Counted from the first letter of the stretch, positions 28,719 to 39,673 are shown. The stretch is DNA of 64,000 bases from Bartonella sp. WD12.1 (GCF_002022415.1 NZ_MUBG01000001.1:62001-126000), one strand, 5' to 3'. Notes: generated from the sequence alone by a model not told the origin. Translations and numbers: made by a program.

Positions 28719-31577
28719 ATGGTTATGCGTCGCGTATTGAAGCATCATGTTTGTTTTTGTTTTTTATCGACAGCTCTTCTAGCAGGTGTGTCTCTTATAG
28801 CTGCTCAGGAAAAAGTATATGCTGGGTCACTGGGTAATTGTAAGGGGGATGTTGATGGTGGTGATGGTAGTAAGCCAATTGTGTGTGATGGAAGTGTGAT
28901 GAGGGGGGATGGGGTGCTGAGTGATGATTGGAATATAGATATGAGTAACTACATTGGTTGGCCTGCTGTGAAGGTGTATGGGGATGCAGATATTACGATG
29001 AGTGGTACGCTGAGGGTTACAGGCAGTAGTGATAATGATAGTCCGGCGATTAAGGTGCATGGTGGAGGGGGGCTGAAGTTGGTGGATGCTACTATTGTAA
29101 ATGTGAGTAAGGGGATAGTGGCTGAGAGTGAAGGGGCTGTTACGGTGATGACAGGATTGATTGGGGTTAAGAAAGATGGAGTTGTGGTTGAGGTGAAGAA
29201 TAGGGGGAAAGTGACGTTGATGGGTACGAGTTTTACGAAGGTCACAATGGGGGCTGAGGTGAAGGGGGATGGGAAGTTGAAGATGACTGGAGGGGAGATT
29301 AGGGTTACGAGTACTAATGGTGGAACGGGGCTTAGTGTGGGGGGGACGGGGAGTGCTATTATGATGGGTGGGATGATTGTGGGAAAGGGGGGTGAGACGA
29401 GTAAGGGGGTGGTGATGATGGGGACGGGGACGGTTGAGTTGAATAAGGTGGAGGTTGAGAGTTTTTTAACGGGGGTGGAGATAAAGAGTGGGACTTCGGG
29501 GACGGTGACGTTGACTGGGGGGTCGATGATTAAGGCTGCGGGAGATGGTGGGGTAGGGATTAAGGTGGAGGGAGGGACGTTGAAGATTAATGGGGAGTCG
29601 ACGATTGAGGCTAAGGGGACACATGGGGTGGGGATTAAAATAATGGAGGGGAATGGAAGTGTTACTATGGTGGGGGGGAAGATTCAGGGACATGGGAATG
29701 GGAGTGGTCAGGGGGTGGGGGTGGATATGGCGGGGGATGGGACGGTTGAGTTGACTAAGGTAACGGTTTTGGGGTTTGAAACGGGGGTCAAGGTAAGTAA
29801 GGGAAAGGTGACTATTAGTGGGGAATCGGCGATTACGGCTAAGGGGCAAAATGCAGTGGGGGTTGAGGTGAAAGGTACAGGGGTGTTGAAGATTAATGGG
29901 GAGTCGACGATTACGGCTGAGGGGGATAATGGGGTGGGGGTTCGGATAACGGAGACGGGGAAGGCTGAGGTGATAGGGGCGACGATTAAGGGAAATGGGG
30001 GGAGAAGTGGGACGAGTAAGGGGGTGGTGGTGGATACTTTGAGTGAGGAAGGGGTGAAGTTGACGAATGTGACGATTGAGAGTTTTGCAACGGGGATGGA
30101 GGTGAAGAAGGGGACGGTAAAGATTAGTGGGGAGTCGAAGATTACGGGAATTAGTACGGGGCTTAGTGTACAGGGGGGAACGGTTACTATGATGGGGGGA
30201 AAGATTAGTGGCGGGGGGAGTGGTCAGGGTGTTGGTGTGTCGGGGACGGGGAAGGCTGAGTTGAAGGATGTGGAGATTTCAAAGGCTACAACGGGGGTGA
30301 CGATGTCGGGTGGGACGTTTAAGATGATTAGGGGGTCGATAAAGGGAGGAGAGACTGGGACTGGGGTGGATATTTCGGGGAAAGGAGAGGTGACGTTGGA
30401 GGATGTGGAGATTGAAGGGGTTACAACGGGGGTGAGTGTGAGTGAGGAGGCGAGTGGGACGTTGACGGTGAAGAAGGGGGAGATAAAAGAGTTTACGACA
30501 GCGGGGGTTAATGTGGAGGAGGGAGCTGTGGTGGTTAATGTGGATGGGACGAAGATTATGGGAAAGGGGGGTGGGAATGGTTATGGGGTGTATGTGGGGA
30601 GCAAGGTGACGGGAGAAGTGACGTTGACGAATGTGACGGTTTCACAGGTTGCAACGGGGGTGTATGTGAAGAGTGGGGCGACAAAGGCTGAGTTGACGTT
30701 GACTGGGGTGACGATTGAGGGGGTTGAGAAGGGGGTGCAGATGTTAGGTGGTAAGAAGCTGACGATGACTGGGGGGTCGATTGGGTTTACGAGAATGGGG
30801 GTTATGGTGCAGGACGGAGAGGCTAAGTTGATGAATGTGAAGATTACGGGAAGTGGGGGTGGGAATGGTGGGACTGGGGTGTATGCAACGGGGGGAGAGG
30901 TGACGTTGACGGATGTGGAGATTTCAAAGGTTGGGACAGGGGTCATGATGTCGGGAGGTGGGACGTTGATGATGACAAAGGGGGAGATAAAAGGGTTTAC
31001 GACAGCAGGGGTGAGTGTGGGGATTTCGGTGACAAGGGCTGACTTGACGGGGACAATAATTACGGGAAAGGGAAGTGGTACGGGGGTGAAGGTGGAGGAT
31101 AGGGCGACTGCGAGTTTGACGTTGACGGATGTGATGGTTTCAGAAGTTGCAACGGGGGTGGAGATGAATGGGACGGGGGCGTTGACGGTGAAGGGTGGGA
31201 CGATAAAAGGGGTGCAAACGGGGATAGATATGTCAGGAAGTGGGGCGTTGATGATTAGTGGGAGCTCGACGATTCAGTTTACAAGCGACAATGGGTATGG
31301 GGTAAAGGTGGGAGGAGAGGTGACAAAGGCTGACTTGACGAATGTGACGGTTACGGGAAAGGATAATAAAGGGGTGGGTGTATATGCAATGGGAGGGAGA
31401 ACGATGGTAATGACATTGACGGATGTGAAGATTTCAGAGGTTACAACGGGGCTGTATATGATGGGAAAGGGGGAGCTGACAGTGAGTGGAAACTCGACAA
31501 CGATTAATTTTGCAGGGGGGTATGGGGTATACGTGGGGGATAAGGTGAAGAGTGCTACTAACGAAGACGGTGATTAG
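28719..31577 (+). CDS. Beta-helix passenger protein, copy E (frame ends early)
   Basis: 952-codon ORF with the family signal peptide (LIAAQEKVYA|GSLG), the GNC/IVC cysteines and beta-helix coils. Compared with copies B and D it lacks part of the N-terminal coil region (modules between the VEVKNRGKVTLMG and TSFTKVTMGAEVKG segments are fused). The frame stops at 31577 with the ending SATNEDGD because two T are missing from ACTTTAACG near 31559; the rest of the family tail is in another frame (next entry). Exactly the same deletion is present in copies F and G. No translocator domain. It may be a silent cassette or pseudogene. Confidence 0.8.
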   Translation: MVMRRVLKHHVCFCFLSTALLAGVSLIAAQEKVYAGSLGNCKGDVDGGDGSKPIVCDGSVMRGDGVLSDDWNIDMSNYIGWPAVKVYGDADITMSGTLRVTGSSDNDSPAIKVHGGGGLKLVDATIVNVSKGIVAESEGAVTVMTGLIGVKKDGVVVEVKNRGKVTLMGTSFTKVTMGAEVKGDGKLKMTGGEIRVTSTNGGTGLSVGGTGSAIMMGGMIVGKGGETSKGVVMMGTGTVELNKVEVESFLTGVEIKSGTSGTVTLTGGSMIKAAGDGGVGIKVEGGTLKINGESTIEAKGTHGVGIKIMEGNGSVTMVGGKIQGHGNGSGQGVGVDMAGDGTVELTKVTVLGFETGVKVSKGKVTISGESAITAKGQNAVGVEVKGTGVLKINGESTITAEGDNGVGVRITETGKAEVIGATIKGNGGRSGTSKGVVVDTLSEEGVKLTNVTIESFATGMEVKKGTVKISGESKITGISTGLSVQGGTVTMMGGKISGGGSGQGVGVSGTGKAELKDVEISKATTGVTMSGGTFKMIRGSIKGGETGTGVDISGKGEVTLEDVEIEGVTTGVSVSEEASGTLTVKKGEIKEFTTAGVNVEEGAVVVNVDGTKIMGKGGGNGYGVYVGSKVTGEVTLTNVTVSQVATGVYVKSGATKAELTLTGVTIEGVEKGVQMLGGKKLTMTGGSIGFTRMGVMVQDGEAKLMNVKITGSGGGNGGTGVYATGGEVTLTDVEISKVGTGVMMSGGGTLMMTKGEIKGFTTAGVSVGISVTRADLTGTIITGKGSGTGVKVEDRATASLTLTDVMVSEVATGVEMNGTGALTVKGGTIKGVQTGIDMSGSGALMISGSSTIQFTSDNGYGVKVGGEVTKADLTNVTVTGKDNKGVGVYAMGGRTMVMTLTDVKISEVTTGLYMMGKGELTVSGNSTTINFAGGYGVYVGDKVKSATNEDGD

Positions 31578-32100
31578 GGGAAGTGGGGAAGCTGTGAGGA
31601 GTGGTACGGGGGTGTATGTGAATGGAGGAGCGGCATGGTTGGGTGGTACTACCCTGAAAAGTGTCGCAAAAGGTATGACTGTCGAAAATGGGATTGTGGT
31701 CATGCAGAATGGGGTGATAAAGTTTCATGGAGAGCATGGGGTACTTCTCAAACAGGGGAATGCTTTGTTAGTCAATGTGGGGATGAAGTATGAAGGTGAT
31801 AATACTGATGCTACTTTCCTCAAGGTTGATGCAACGGAGGGTGCAAACAAGGCAGATATTAAGGGGGCGCTCATCGAAATCGACGGACAGGGTAAAGGGC
31901 TGGGCGTTCATGTGATGAATGGTAGGCGTGTCATGTTAAAAAATACGGTCCTTGCCAATGTCGTAAAGGGGGTGGATGTTTTTTTTAGAAGGTATGTTTC
32001 ATTTATTTTTGCGTTTGCTTTCTGTTTCCTGCGTGATGTGTGTTTGTATAGTATTTTTTACCTTATAGATTTATTTTTTTGTTTTGGGGTATGTGTTTAG
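31560..32100 (+). pseudogene. Frame-shifted 3' part of copy E
   Basis: Conserved family tail of copy E (from TKTVIRGSGEAVRSGTGVYV through AAWLGGTTLKSVAKGM to NTVLANVVKGVD), out of frame with the upstream ORF. It then reads into the next leader through the 8-T tract, giving the hydrophobic sequence that ends at 32100. The reading frame is open from 31552, but the ATG-less start has no ribosome-binding site, so independent translation is unlikely. Confidence 0.7.
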
Positions 32101-32267
32101 CCTTATTCATTAGATTATTGTGTTGATGAGTGATGTCTTTTGTATAGGTCTCAATGGGGGTATGGCGTTAGATCTGATTTGTATCAGGTGTGTTTTAATT
32201 TTCGATTCTCGTTTTGCAAATAGTTCGTCTCTTTTGATCCTATTCCGTTAAAGATGATGAGAGGGTT
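31979..32267 (+). repeat. Conserved leader, copy F
   Basis: Leader repeat with an 8-T tract (31979-31986) and one T fewer than copies C and D in the later T-rich stretch before GTTTTGGGG. GATTATTG and GCAAATAG variants. Confidence 0.9.
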
Positions 32268-35072
32268 ATGGTTATGCGTCGCGTATTGAAGCATCATGTT
32301 TGTTTTTGTTTTTTATCGACAGCTCTTCTAGCAGGTGTGTCTCTTATAGCTGCTCAGGAAAAAGTATATGCTGGGTCACAGGGTAATTGTAAGGGGGCTG
32401 TTGATACTGGTAGCGATGGTGAACAGCCGATTGTGTGTGGTGGGACCAGTGATGGGGTGGGTGGGGGTGTGGTGCTGAGTGTGAGTGATGGGGTGCTGAA
32501 AAGTGATCGAACTATAGATATGGGTAACTACATTGGTATGCCTGCTGTGAAGGTGTATGGGGATGCAGATATTACGATGAGTGGTACGCTGAGGGTTACA
32601 GGCAGTAGTGATAATGATAGTCCGGCGATTAAGGTGCATGGTGGAGGGGGGCTGAAGTTGGTGGAGGCTACTATTGTAGATGTGAGTAAGGGGATAGAGG
32701 CTGATGGAGGATTTGTTACGGTGGTGGCAGGATCGATTGGGGTTAAGAATGGGGGAGATGCTGTGATTGAGGTGAAGAATAAGGGGAAGGTGACGTTGAT
32801 GATGAAGGGACAGGGGGTGCGTGGAGGGGGAAGTAATAGTACGGGGATAGTGATGGATGGGGATGGGACGGTGGTGTTGGATGGTACGAATTTTACGCAG
32901 GTCACAACGGGGATAATGATTAAGGGGAATGGGGGGAAGGCGAGTGTTAATATGACGGGGAAGGGAACGACGATTACGGTTGGGTCGAATGGTAAGGGGA
33001 TTGTGATGCAGGGGCAGGGAGAGGCGAGTGCTACTGTGATGGGGGGAACGATTGAGGGGGGTGGGGGAGTAGTGGGGGCTGAGGTGAAAGGGGGAACGTT
33101 GACGTTGATAGGTACGAATTTTACGAAGGTCACAACGGGGGCTGAGGTGTCGGGGGGGAAGCTGGAAATGACAAAGGGGAAGATTGAGGTTACGAGTGCT
33201 AATGGAACGGGGCTTAGTGTGTCGGGACAGGGGAAGGCGAGTGCTACTGTGACGAATGTGAAGATTGTGGGAAAGGGGGATGGGAGTGGGGATAAGGGTA
33301 CGGGGGTGGTGATGATGGGGGATGGAGAGGTGACGTTGATGGGAACGACGGTTGAGAGTTTTTTAACGGGGGTAAGTGTGAGTGATGGGACGGTTAAGAT
33401 TAATGGGGAGTCGACGATTAAGGCTAAGGGGACACATGGGGTGGGGATTAAGGTGGAGGGGGGAACGTTGAAGATAGAGGGGAGCTCGACGATTGAGGCT
33501 AAGGGGACACATGGGGTGGGGATTAGGGTAGAAGAAAAGGGGAGTGCGAGTGTTACTGTGATGGGGGGGAAGATTGTGGGAAATGAGAGTGGGAGTGGTC
33601 AGGGGATAGGAGTGGATATGGCGGGGGAGGGGACGGTTGAGTTGACTAAGGTAACGGTTTCGGGGTTTGAAACGGGGGTGGAGGTGAAGAGTGGGACGGT
33701 GACGATAGAAGGGAGCTCGACGAAGATTGCGGCTACGGGTACGGGGCTTAGTGTGCAGGGGGGAACGGTTACTATGATGGGGGGAACAATTAGTGAAGGG
33801 GGGGTATATATGTCGGGGGGGACGTTGACGTTGGAGGATGTGACGGTTTCGGGGAGTAGTACGGGGGTGACGATGTCGGGTGGGACGTTTAAGATGATTA
33901 GGGGGTCGATAAAGGGAAGTGAGACTGGGACTGGGGTGGATATTTCGGGGAAGGGAGAGGTGACGTTGGAGGAGGTGGATATTTCAAAGGTTACAATGGG
34001 GGTGACGATGTCGGGTGGTAAGAGCTTGACGATGAAGGATGGGATGATAAAAGAGTTTACGACAGCGGGGGTTAATGTGGAGGAGGGAGCTGTGGTGGTT
34101 AATGTGGATGGGACGAAGATTATGGGAAATGGGACTAGTAGGAATGGGGTGTATGTGGGGAGTTCGGTGACGGGAGCAGTGACGTTGAAGGATGTGACGG
34201 TTTCAGAAGTTGCAACGGGGGTGTATGTGAAGAGTGGGGCGACAAAGGCTGAGTTGACGTTGACTGGGGGGTCGATTGGGTTTACGAGAATGGGGGTTAT
34301 GGTGCAGGACGGAGAGGCTAAGTTGATGAAGACGGTGATTACAGGAAGTGGGGGTGGGAATGGTGGGACTGGGGTGTATGCAACGGGGGGAGAGGTGACG
34401 TTGGAGGATGTGGAGATTTCAAAGGTTGCAACGGGGGTGGATATTTCGGGTGGTAAGAGCTTGACGATGAAGGATGGGATGATAAAAGAGTTTACGACAG
34501 CGGGGGTGAGTGTGGGGATTTCGGTGACAAGGGCTGAGTTGACGGGGACGAGGATTACGGGAAAGGGAAGTGGTACGGGGGTGAAGGTGGAGGATAGGGC
34601 GACTGCGAGTTTGACGTTGACGGATGTGAAGATTTCAAAGGTTGCAACGGGGGTGGAGATGTTAGCTGGTAAGAATCTGACGATCAGTGGCGGGACGATA
34701 AAAGGGGTCATGACGGGGATAGATATGTCAGGAAGTGGGGCGTTGATGATTAGTGGGAGCTCGACGATTGAGTTTACAAGCGACAATGGGTATGGGGTCT
34801 ATGTGGGAGGAGAGGTGACAAAGGCTGACTTGACGAATGTGACGGTTACGGGAAAGGATAATAAAGGGGTGGGTGTATATGCAATGGGAGGGAGAACGAT
34901 GGTAATGACATTGACGGATGTGAAGATTTCAGAGGTTACAACGGGGCTGTATATGATGGGAAAGGGGGAGCTGACAGTGAGTGGAAACTCGACAACGATT
35001 AATTTTGCAGGGGGGTATGGGGTATACGTGGGGGATAAGGTGAAGAGTGCTACTAACGAAGACGGTGATTAG
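32268..35072 (+). CDS. Beta-helix passenger protein, copy F (frame ends early)
   Basis: 934-codon ORF. Signal peptide LIAAQEKVYA|GSQG, cysteine pair GNC/IVC, then coils. The region just after the cysteines (SDGVGGGVVLSVSDGVLKSD) is the same as in copy C, the next part (KVYGDADITMSGTLRVTGSS) is the same as in copy E, and the central coils are again different, so the gene is a mosaic. It ends with SATNEDGD at 35072 because of the two-base deletion near 35054 shared with copies E and G. No translocator domain; function as for the other copies unknown. Confidence 0.8.
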   Translation: MVMRRVLKHHVCFCFLSTALLAGVSLIAAQEKVYAGSQGNCKGAVDTGSDGEQPIVCGGTSDGVGGGVVLSVSDGVLKSDRTIDMGNYIGMPAVKVYGDADITMSGTLRVTGSSDNDSPAIKVHGGGGLKLVEATIVDVSKGIEADGGFVTVVAGSIGVKNGGDAVIEVKNKGKVTLMMKGQGVRGGGSNSTGIVMDGDGTVVLDGTNFTQVTTGIMIKGNGGKASVNMTGKGTTITVGSNGKGIVMQGQGEASATVMGGTIEGGGGVVGAEVKGGTLTLIGTNFTKVTTGAEVSGGKLEMTKGKIEVTSANGTGLSVSGQGKASATVTNVKIVGKGDGSGDKGTGVVMMGDGEVTLMGTTVESFLTGVSVSDGTVKINGESTIKAKGTHGVGIKVEGGTLKIEGSSTIEAKGTHGVGIRVEEKGSASVTVMGGKIVGNESGSGQGIGVDMAGEGTVELTKVTVSGFETGVEVKSGTVTIEGSSTKIAATGTGLSVQGGTVTMMGGTISEGGVYMSGGTLTLEDVTVSGSSTGVTMSGGTFKMIRGSIKGSETGTGVDISGKGEVTLEEVDISKVTMGVTMSGGKSLTMKDGMIKEFTTAGVNVEEGAVVVNVDGTKIMGNGTSRNGVYVGSSVTGAVTLKDVTVSEVATGVYVKSGATKAELTLTGGSIGFTRMGVMVQDGEAKLMKTVITGSGGGNGGTGVYATGGEVTLEDVEISKVATGVDISGGKSLTMKDGMIKEFTTAGVSVGISVTRAELTGTRITGKGSGTGVKVEDRATASLTLTDVKISKVATGVEMLAGKNLTISGGTIKGVMTGIDMSGSGALMISGSSTIEFTSDNGYGVYVGGEVTKADLTNVTVTGKDNKGVGVYAMGGRTMVMTLTDVKISEVTTGLYMMGKGELTVSGNSTTINFAGGYGVYVGDKVKSATNEDGD

Positions 35073-35622
35073 GGGAAGTGGGGAAGCTGTGAGGAGTGGT
35101 ACGGGGGTGTATGTGAATGGAGGAGCTGCACGGTTGATTGGTCCTACCCTGAAAAGTGTTGCAAAAGGTATGACTGTCGAAAATGGGATTGTGGTCATGG
35201 AGGGTGGGAAGATAGAGTTTCATGGAGAGCATGGGGTACTTCTCAAACAGGGGCATGCTTTGTTAGTCAATGTGGGGATGAAGTATGAAGGTAATAATGC
35301 TGATGCTACTTTCCTCAAGGTTGATGCAACGGAGGGTGCAAACAAGGCAGATATTAAGGGGGCGCTCATCAAAATCGACGGACAGGGTAAAGGGCTAGGC
35401 GTTCATGTGATGAATGGTGGGCGTGTCATGTTAAAAAATACGGTCCTTGCCAATGTCGTAAAGGGGGTGGATGTTTTTTTTAGAAGGTATGTTTCATTTA
35501 TTTTTGCGTTTGCTTTCTGTTTCCTGCGTGATGTGTGTTTGTATAGTATTTTTTACCTTATAGATTTATTTTTTTTGTTTTGGGGTATGTGTTTAGCCTT
35601 ATTCATTAGATTATTGTGTTGA
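35055..35622 (+). pseudogene. Frame-shifted 3' part of copy F
   Basis: Family tail of copy F in a shifted frame, with the variant AARLIGPTLKSVAKGM and VVMEGGKIEFHGEHG. The translation is identical over 191 residues to the corresponding part of copy G (39106-39673), pointing to very recent duplication or gene conversion. It ends in the hydrophobic leader read-through at 35622. Confidence 0.7.
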
Positions 35623-35763
35623 TGAGTGATGTCTTTTGTATAGGTCTCAATGGGGGTATGGCGTTAGATCTGATTTGTATCAGGTGTGTTTTAATTTTCG
35701 ATTCTCGTTTTGCAAATAGTTCGTCTCTTTTGATCCTATTCCGTTAAAGATGATGAGAGGGTT
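35474..35763 (+). repeat. Conserved leader, copy G
   Basis: Leader repeat with an 8-T tract at 35474-35481 joined to the end of the copy F passenger; GATTATTG and GCAAATAG variants. Confidence 0.9.
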
Positions 35764-38700
35764 ATGGTTATGCGTCGCGTATTGAAGCATCATGTTTGTT
35801 TTTGTTTTTTATCGACAGCTCTTCTAGCAGGTGTGTCTCTTATAGCTGCTCAGGAAAAAGTATATGCTGGGTCACTGGGTAATTGTAAGGGGGATGTTGA
35901 TGGTAGTGGTCGTGATGATGAACAGCCGATTGTGTGTAATGGGAGTGATGGGTTGAGTGGGGGTGCGAGTGATAAGGTGCTGCGTGGTGATCGAAATATA
36001 GATATGAGTAAGTACCCTGGTTGGCCTGCTGTAGAGGTGTATGGGGAGAATGCAGATATTACGATGAGTGGTACGCTGAGGGTTACAAATGGTGATGGTA
36101 GGGATAATACTTATCCGGCGATTAAGGTGCATGGTGGAGGAGTGCTGAAGTTGGTGGAGGCTACTGTTACAAATGTGCATAAGGGGATAGTGGCTGATGG
36201 AGGATTTGTTACGGTGATGGCAGGATCGATTAAGATTAAGGATGGGGGAGTTGTGGTTGAGGTGAGTAAGGGGGGAAGGGTGACGTTGAATAACAGGGTG
36301 GCGGTGATAAAGGGGCAGGAGGGTAGTAGTACGGGGATAACGGGGATAGAGGTGGGGGATGGCGGTGGGACGGTTGAATTGATGGATACGAGTTTTACGA
36401 ATGTTAAGACGGGGATAATGATTAAGGGGGCGGGGGAGGGGAAGGCGAATGTTACTATGACGGGGAAGGGAAAGATTGAGGTTGGGTCAGGTGGTAAGGG
36501 GATTGTGATGCAGGGGACGGGAGAGGCTGAAGTGACGGGGGGGACGATTGAGGGAAGTGGGAGTGTAGTGGGTGCTGTGGTGTCAAGTGGGACGTTGACG
36601 TTGATGGGTACGAGTTTTACGAAGGTCACAATGGGGGCTGAGGTGAAGGGGGATGGGAAGTTGAAGATGACTGGAGGGGAGATTAGGGTTACGAGTACTA
36701 ATGGTGGAACGGGGCTTAGTGTGGGGGGGACGGGGAGTGCTATTATGATGGGTGGGATGATTGTGGGAAAGGGGGGTGAGACGAGTAAGGGGGTGGTGAT
36801 GATGGGGGAGGGAGAGGTGACGTTGATGGGAACGACGGTTGAGAGTTTTTTAACGGGGGTGGAGATAAAGAGTGGGACTTCGGGGACGGTGACGTTGACT
36901 GGGGGGTCGAAGATAGTTACGACTGTGGAGAATGGGGTGGGGGTTAGTGTGGCGGGAGGGACGTTGAAGATAGAGGGGAGCTCGACGATTGAGGCTAAGG
37001 GGACACATGGGGTGGGGATTAAGGTGGAGGGAACGGGGAAGGCGAATGTTAATATGATGGGGGGGAAGATTCAGGGACATGGGAATGAGAGTGGTCAGGG
37101 GGTGGGGGTGGATATGGCGGGGGAGAATGGGACGGTTGAGTTGACTAAGGTAACGGTTTCGGGGTTTGAAACGGGGGTCAAGGTGACGAATGGGACGATG
37201 AAGATAGAAGGGAGCTCTAAGATTACGGCTACGGGGCAAAAGGCGGTGGGGGTTGAAGTGAAGGGTACAGGGGTGTTGAAGATTAATGGGGAGTCAACGA
37301 TTACGGCTGAGGGGACACATGGGGTGGGGATTAAGGTGGAGGGACAGGGGAAGGCTGAGGTGACGGGGGGAGAGATTAGTATAGGTGGGGTGTTTGGTAG
37401 AGGAGCTACAATGGGGGTGAGTGTGACGGGGACGGGGGAGGCTGAGTTGAAGGATGTGACGATTAAGGGAAATGGGAAGGGAACGAGTACGGGGGTGGTG
37501 GTGGATACTTTGAGTGAGGAAGGGGTGAAGTTGACGGATGTGGATATTTCAGAGGTTATGTATGGGGTGAGTGTGAGTAAGGGAAAGGTGATGATTAGTG
37601 GGGAGTCGAAGATTGCGGGAATTAGTACGGGGCTTAGTGTACAGGGGGGAACGGTTACTATGACGAGGGGAACAATTAGTGAAGGGGGGGTATATATGTC
37701 GGGGGGGACGTTGACGTTGGAGGATGTGACGGTTTCGGGGAGTAGTACGGGGGTGAGTGTGACGAGTGGGAAGTTTGTGATGAGAAGGGGGTCGATAAAG
37801 GGAAATGGGAATGTGGTGAATGTGACGGGGGGAGATGTGACGTTGGAGGATGTGACGGTTTCAGGAAGTGGGAATGGGAATGGTGGGACTGGGGTGTATA
37901 TGGCGGGTGGTAAGAGCTTGACGATGACGAATGTGACGGTTTCAAAGGTTACAACGGGGGTGAGTGTGAGTGAGGGGGCGAGTGGGACGTTGACGGTGAA
38001 GAAGGGGGAGATAAAAGAGTTTAAAACATCGGGGGTTAATGTGGAGGCGGCTGGGGTGGAAAGTGTTAGTTTGGAGGGGACGAAGATTATAGGAAAGGGG
38101 GGTGGGACGAGTAAAGGGGTGAGTGTGGGGAGCAAGGTGAAGAGTGCTGAGTTGACGTTGACGGATGTGACGGTTTCACAGGTTGGGACAGGGGTGTATG
38201 TGAAGGGAGGGGCGACTGCGAGTTTGACGTTGACTGGGGTGACGATTGAGGGGGTTGAGAAGGGGGTGCAGATGTTAGGTGGTAAGAAGCTGACGATGAC
38301 TGGGGGGTCGATTGGGTTTACGAGAATGGGGGTTATGGTGCAGGACGGAGAGGCTAAGTTGATGAATGTGAAGATTACGGGAAGTGGGAATGGGACGAGT
38401 GGGACTGGGGTGTATGCAACGGGGGGAGAGGTGACGTTGACGGATGTGACGATTTCACAGGTTGGGACAGGGGTCATGATGTCGGGAGGTGGGACGTTGA
38501 TGATGACAAAGGGGGAGATAAAAGGGTTTACGACAGAGGGGGTGAGTGTGGGGATTTCGGTGACAAGGGCTGAGTTGACGGGGACGAGGATTACGGGAAC
38601 TGGGGCTAGTGAGTACGGGGTGTATGTGGGGGGAGGAGATGTGGCGGTTAGGGGAGGGAGCAGCGATCAGGAGATGCATGTGGAAATACATGCGATGAGG

Positions 38701-39123
38701 GAAGCATTGAGGGGGGCATTGAGGGAGAGAACAGTGAGATTAGAGGGGGTACAGATTTCAGGGGTGCAAAAAGGGGTACATGTGACGGGAGGTGGGACGT
38801 TGACAATGAATCAGGGATCGATTGAGTTTAAAGGGAATGGTTATGGGGTGTATGTGGGAAAAGGGGTGACAAAGGCTGACTTGACGAATGTGACGGTTAC
38901 GGGAAAGGATAATAAAGGGGTGGGTGTATATGCAATGGGAGGGAGAACGATGGTAATGACATTGACGGATGTGAAGATTTCAGAGGTTACAACGGGGCTG
39001 TATATGATGGGAAAGGGGGAGCTGACAGTGAGTGGAAACTCGACAACGATTAATTTTGCAGGGGGGTATGGGGTATACGTGGGGGATAAGGTGAAGAGTG
39101 CTACTAACGAAGACGGTGATTAG
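35764..39123 (+). CDS. Beta-helix passenger protein, copy G (frame ends early)
   Basis: 1119-codon ORF with signal peptide (LIAAQEKVYA|GSLG), GNC/IVC cysteines and a long coil region. Its first 75 or so residues match copy I, its NNRVAVIKGQEGSSTGITG module is shared with copy J, and its last 150 residues match copies E and F. The frame ends with SATNEDGD at 39123 owing to the shared two-base deletion near 39105. Like the others it has no beta-barrel. The start with the best ribosome-binding-site spacing is the second ATG (35770). Confidence 0.8.
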   Translation: MVMRRVLKHHVCFCFLSTALLAGVSLIAAQEKVYAGSLGNCKGDVDGSGRDDEQPIVCNGSDGLSGGASDKVLRGDRNIDMSKYPGWPAVEVYGENADITMSGTLRVTNGDGRDNTYPAIKVHGGGVLKLVEATVTNVHKGIVADGGFVTVMAGSIKIKDGGVVVEVSKGGRVTLNNRVAVIKGQEGSSTGITGIEVGDGGGTVELMDTSFTNVKTGIMIKGAGEGKANVTMTGKGKIEVGSGGKGIVMQGTGEAEVTGGTIEGSGSVVGAVVSSGTLTLMGTSFTKVTMGAEVKGDGKLKMTGGEIRVTSTNGGTGLSVGGTGSAIMMGGMIVGKGGETSKGVVMMGEGEVTLMGTTVESFLTGVEIKSGTSGTVTLTGGSKIVTTVENGVGVSVAGGTLKIEGSSTIEAKGTHGVGIKVEGTGKANVNMMGGKIQGHGNESGQGVGVDMAGENGTVELTKVTVSGFETGVKVTNGTMKIEGSSKITATGQKAVGVEVKGTGVLKINGESTITAEGTHGVGIKVEGQGKAEVTGGEISIGGVFGRGATMGVSVTGTGEAELKDVTIKGNGKGTSTGVVVDTLSEEGVKLTDVDISEVMYGVSVSKGKVMISGESKIAGISTGLSVQGGTVTMTRGTISEGGVYMSGGTLTLEDVTVSGSSTGVSVTSGKFVMRRGSIKGNGNVVNVTGGDVTLEDVTVSGSGNGNGGTGVYMAGGKSLTMTNVTVSKVTTGVSVSEGASGTLTVKKGEIKEFKTSGVNVEAAGVESVSLEGTKIIGKGGGTSKGVSVGSKVKSAELTLTDVTVSQVGTGVYVKGGATASLTLTGVTIEGVEKGVQMLGGKKLTMTGGSIGFTRMGVMVQDGEAKLMNVKITGSGNGTSGTGVYATGGEVTLTDVTISQVGTGVMMSGGGTLMMTKGEIKGFTTEGVSVGISVTRAELTGTRITGTGASEYGVYVGGGDVAVRGGSSDQEMHVEIHAMREALRGALRERTVRLEGVQISGVQKGVHVTGGGTLTMNQGSIEFKGNGYGVYVGKGVTKADLTNVTVTGKDNKGVGVYAMGGRTMVMTLTDVKISEVTTGLYMMGKGELTVSGNSTTINFAGGYGVYVGDKVKSATNEDGD

Positions 39124-39673
39124 GGGAAGTGGGGAAGCTGTGAGGAGTGGTACGGGGGTGTATGTGAATGGAGGAGCTGCACGGTTGATTGGTCCTACCC
39201 TGAAAAGTGTTGCAAAAGGTATGACTGTCGAAAATGGGATTGTGGTCATGGAGGGTGGGAAGATAGAGTTTCATGGAGAGCATGGGGTACTTCTCAAACA
39301 GGGGCATGCTTTGTTAGTCAATGTGGGGATGAAGTATGAAGGTAATAATGCTGATGCTACTTTCCTCAAGGTTGATGCAACGGAGGGTGCAAACAAGGCA
39401 GATATTAAGGGGGCGCTCATCAAAATCGACGGACAGGGTAAAGGGCTAGGCGTTCATGTGATGAATGGTGGGCGTGTCATGTTAAAAAATACGGTCCTTG
39501 CCAATGTCGTAAAGGGGGTGGATGTTTTTTTTAGAAGGTATGTTTCATTTATTTTTGCGTTTGCTTTCTGTTTCCTGCGTGATGTGTGTTTGTATAGTAT
39601 TTTTTATCTTATAGATTTATTTTTTTTGTTTTGGGGTATGTGTTTAGCCTTATTCATTAGATTATTGTGTTGA
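39106..39673 (+). pseudogene. Frame-shifted 3' part of copy G
   Basis: Out-of-frame family tail of copy G, identical in translation to that of copy F, continuing through the 8-T tract into the hydrophobic leader read-through and ending at 39673. Confidence 0.7.
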
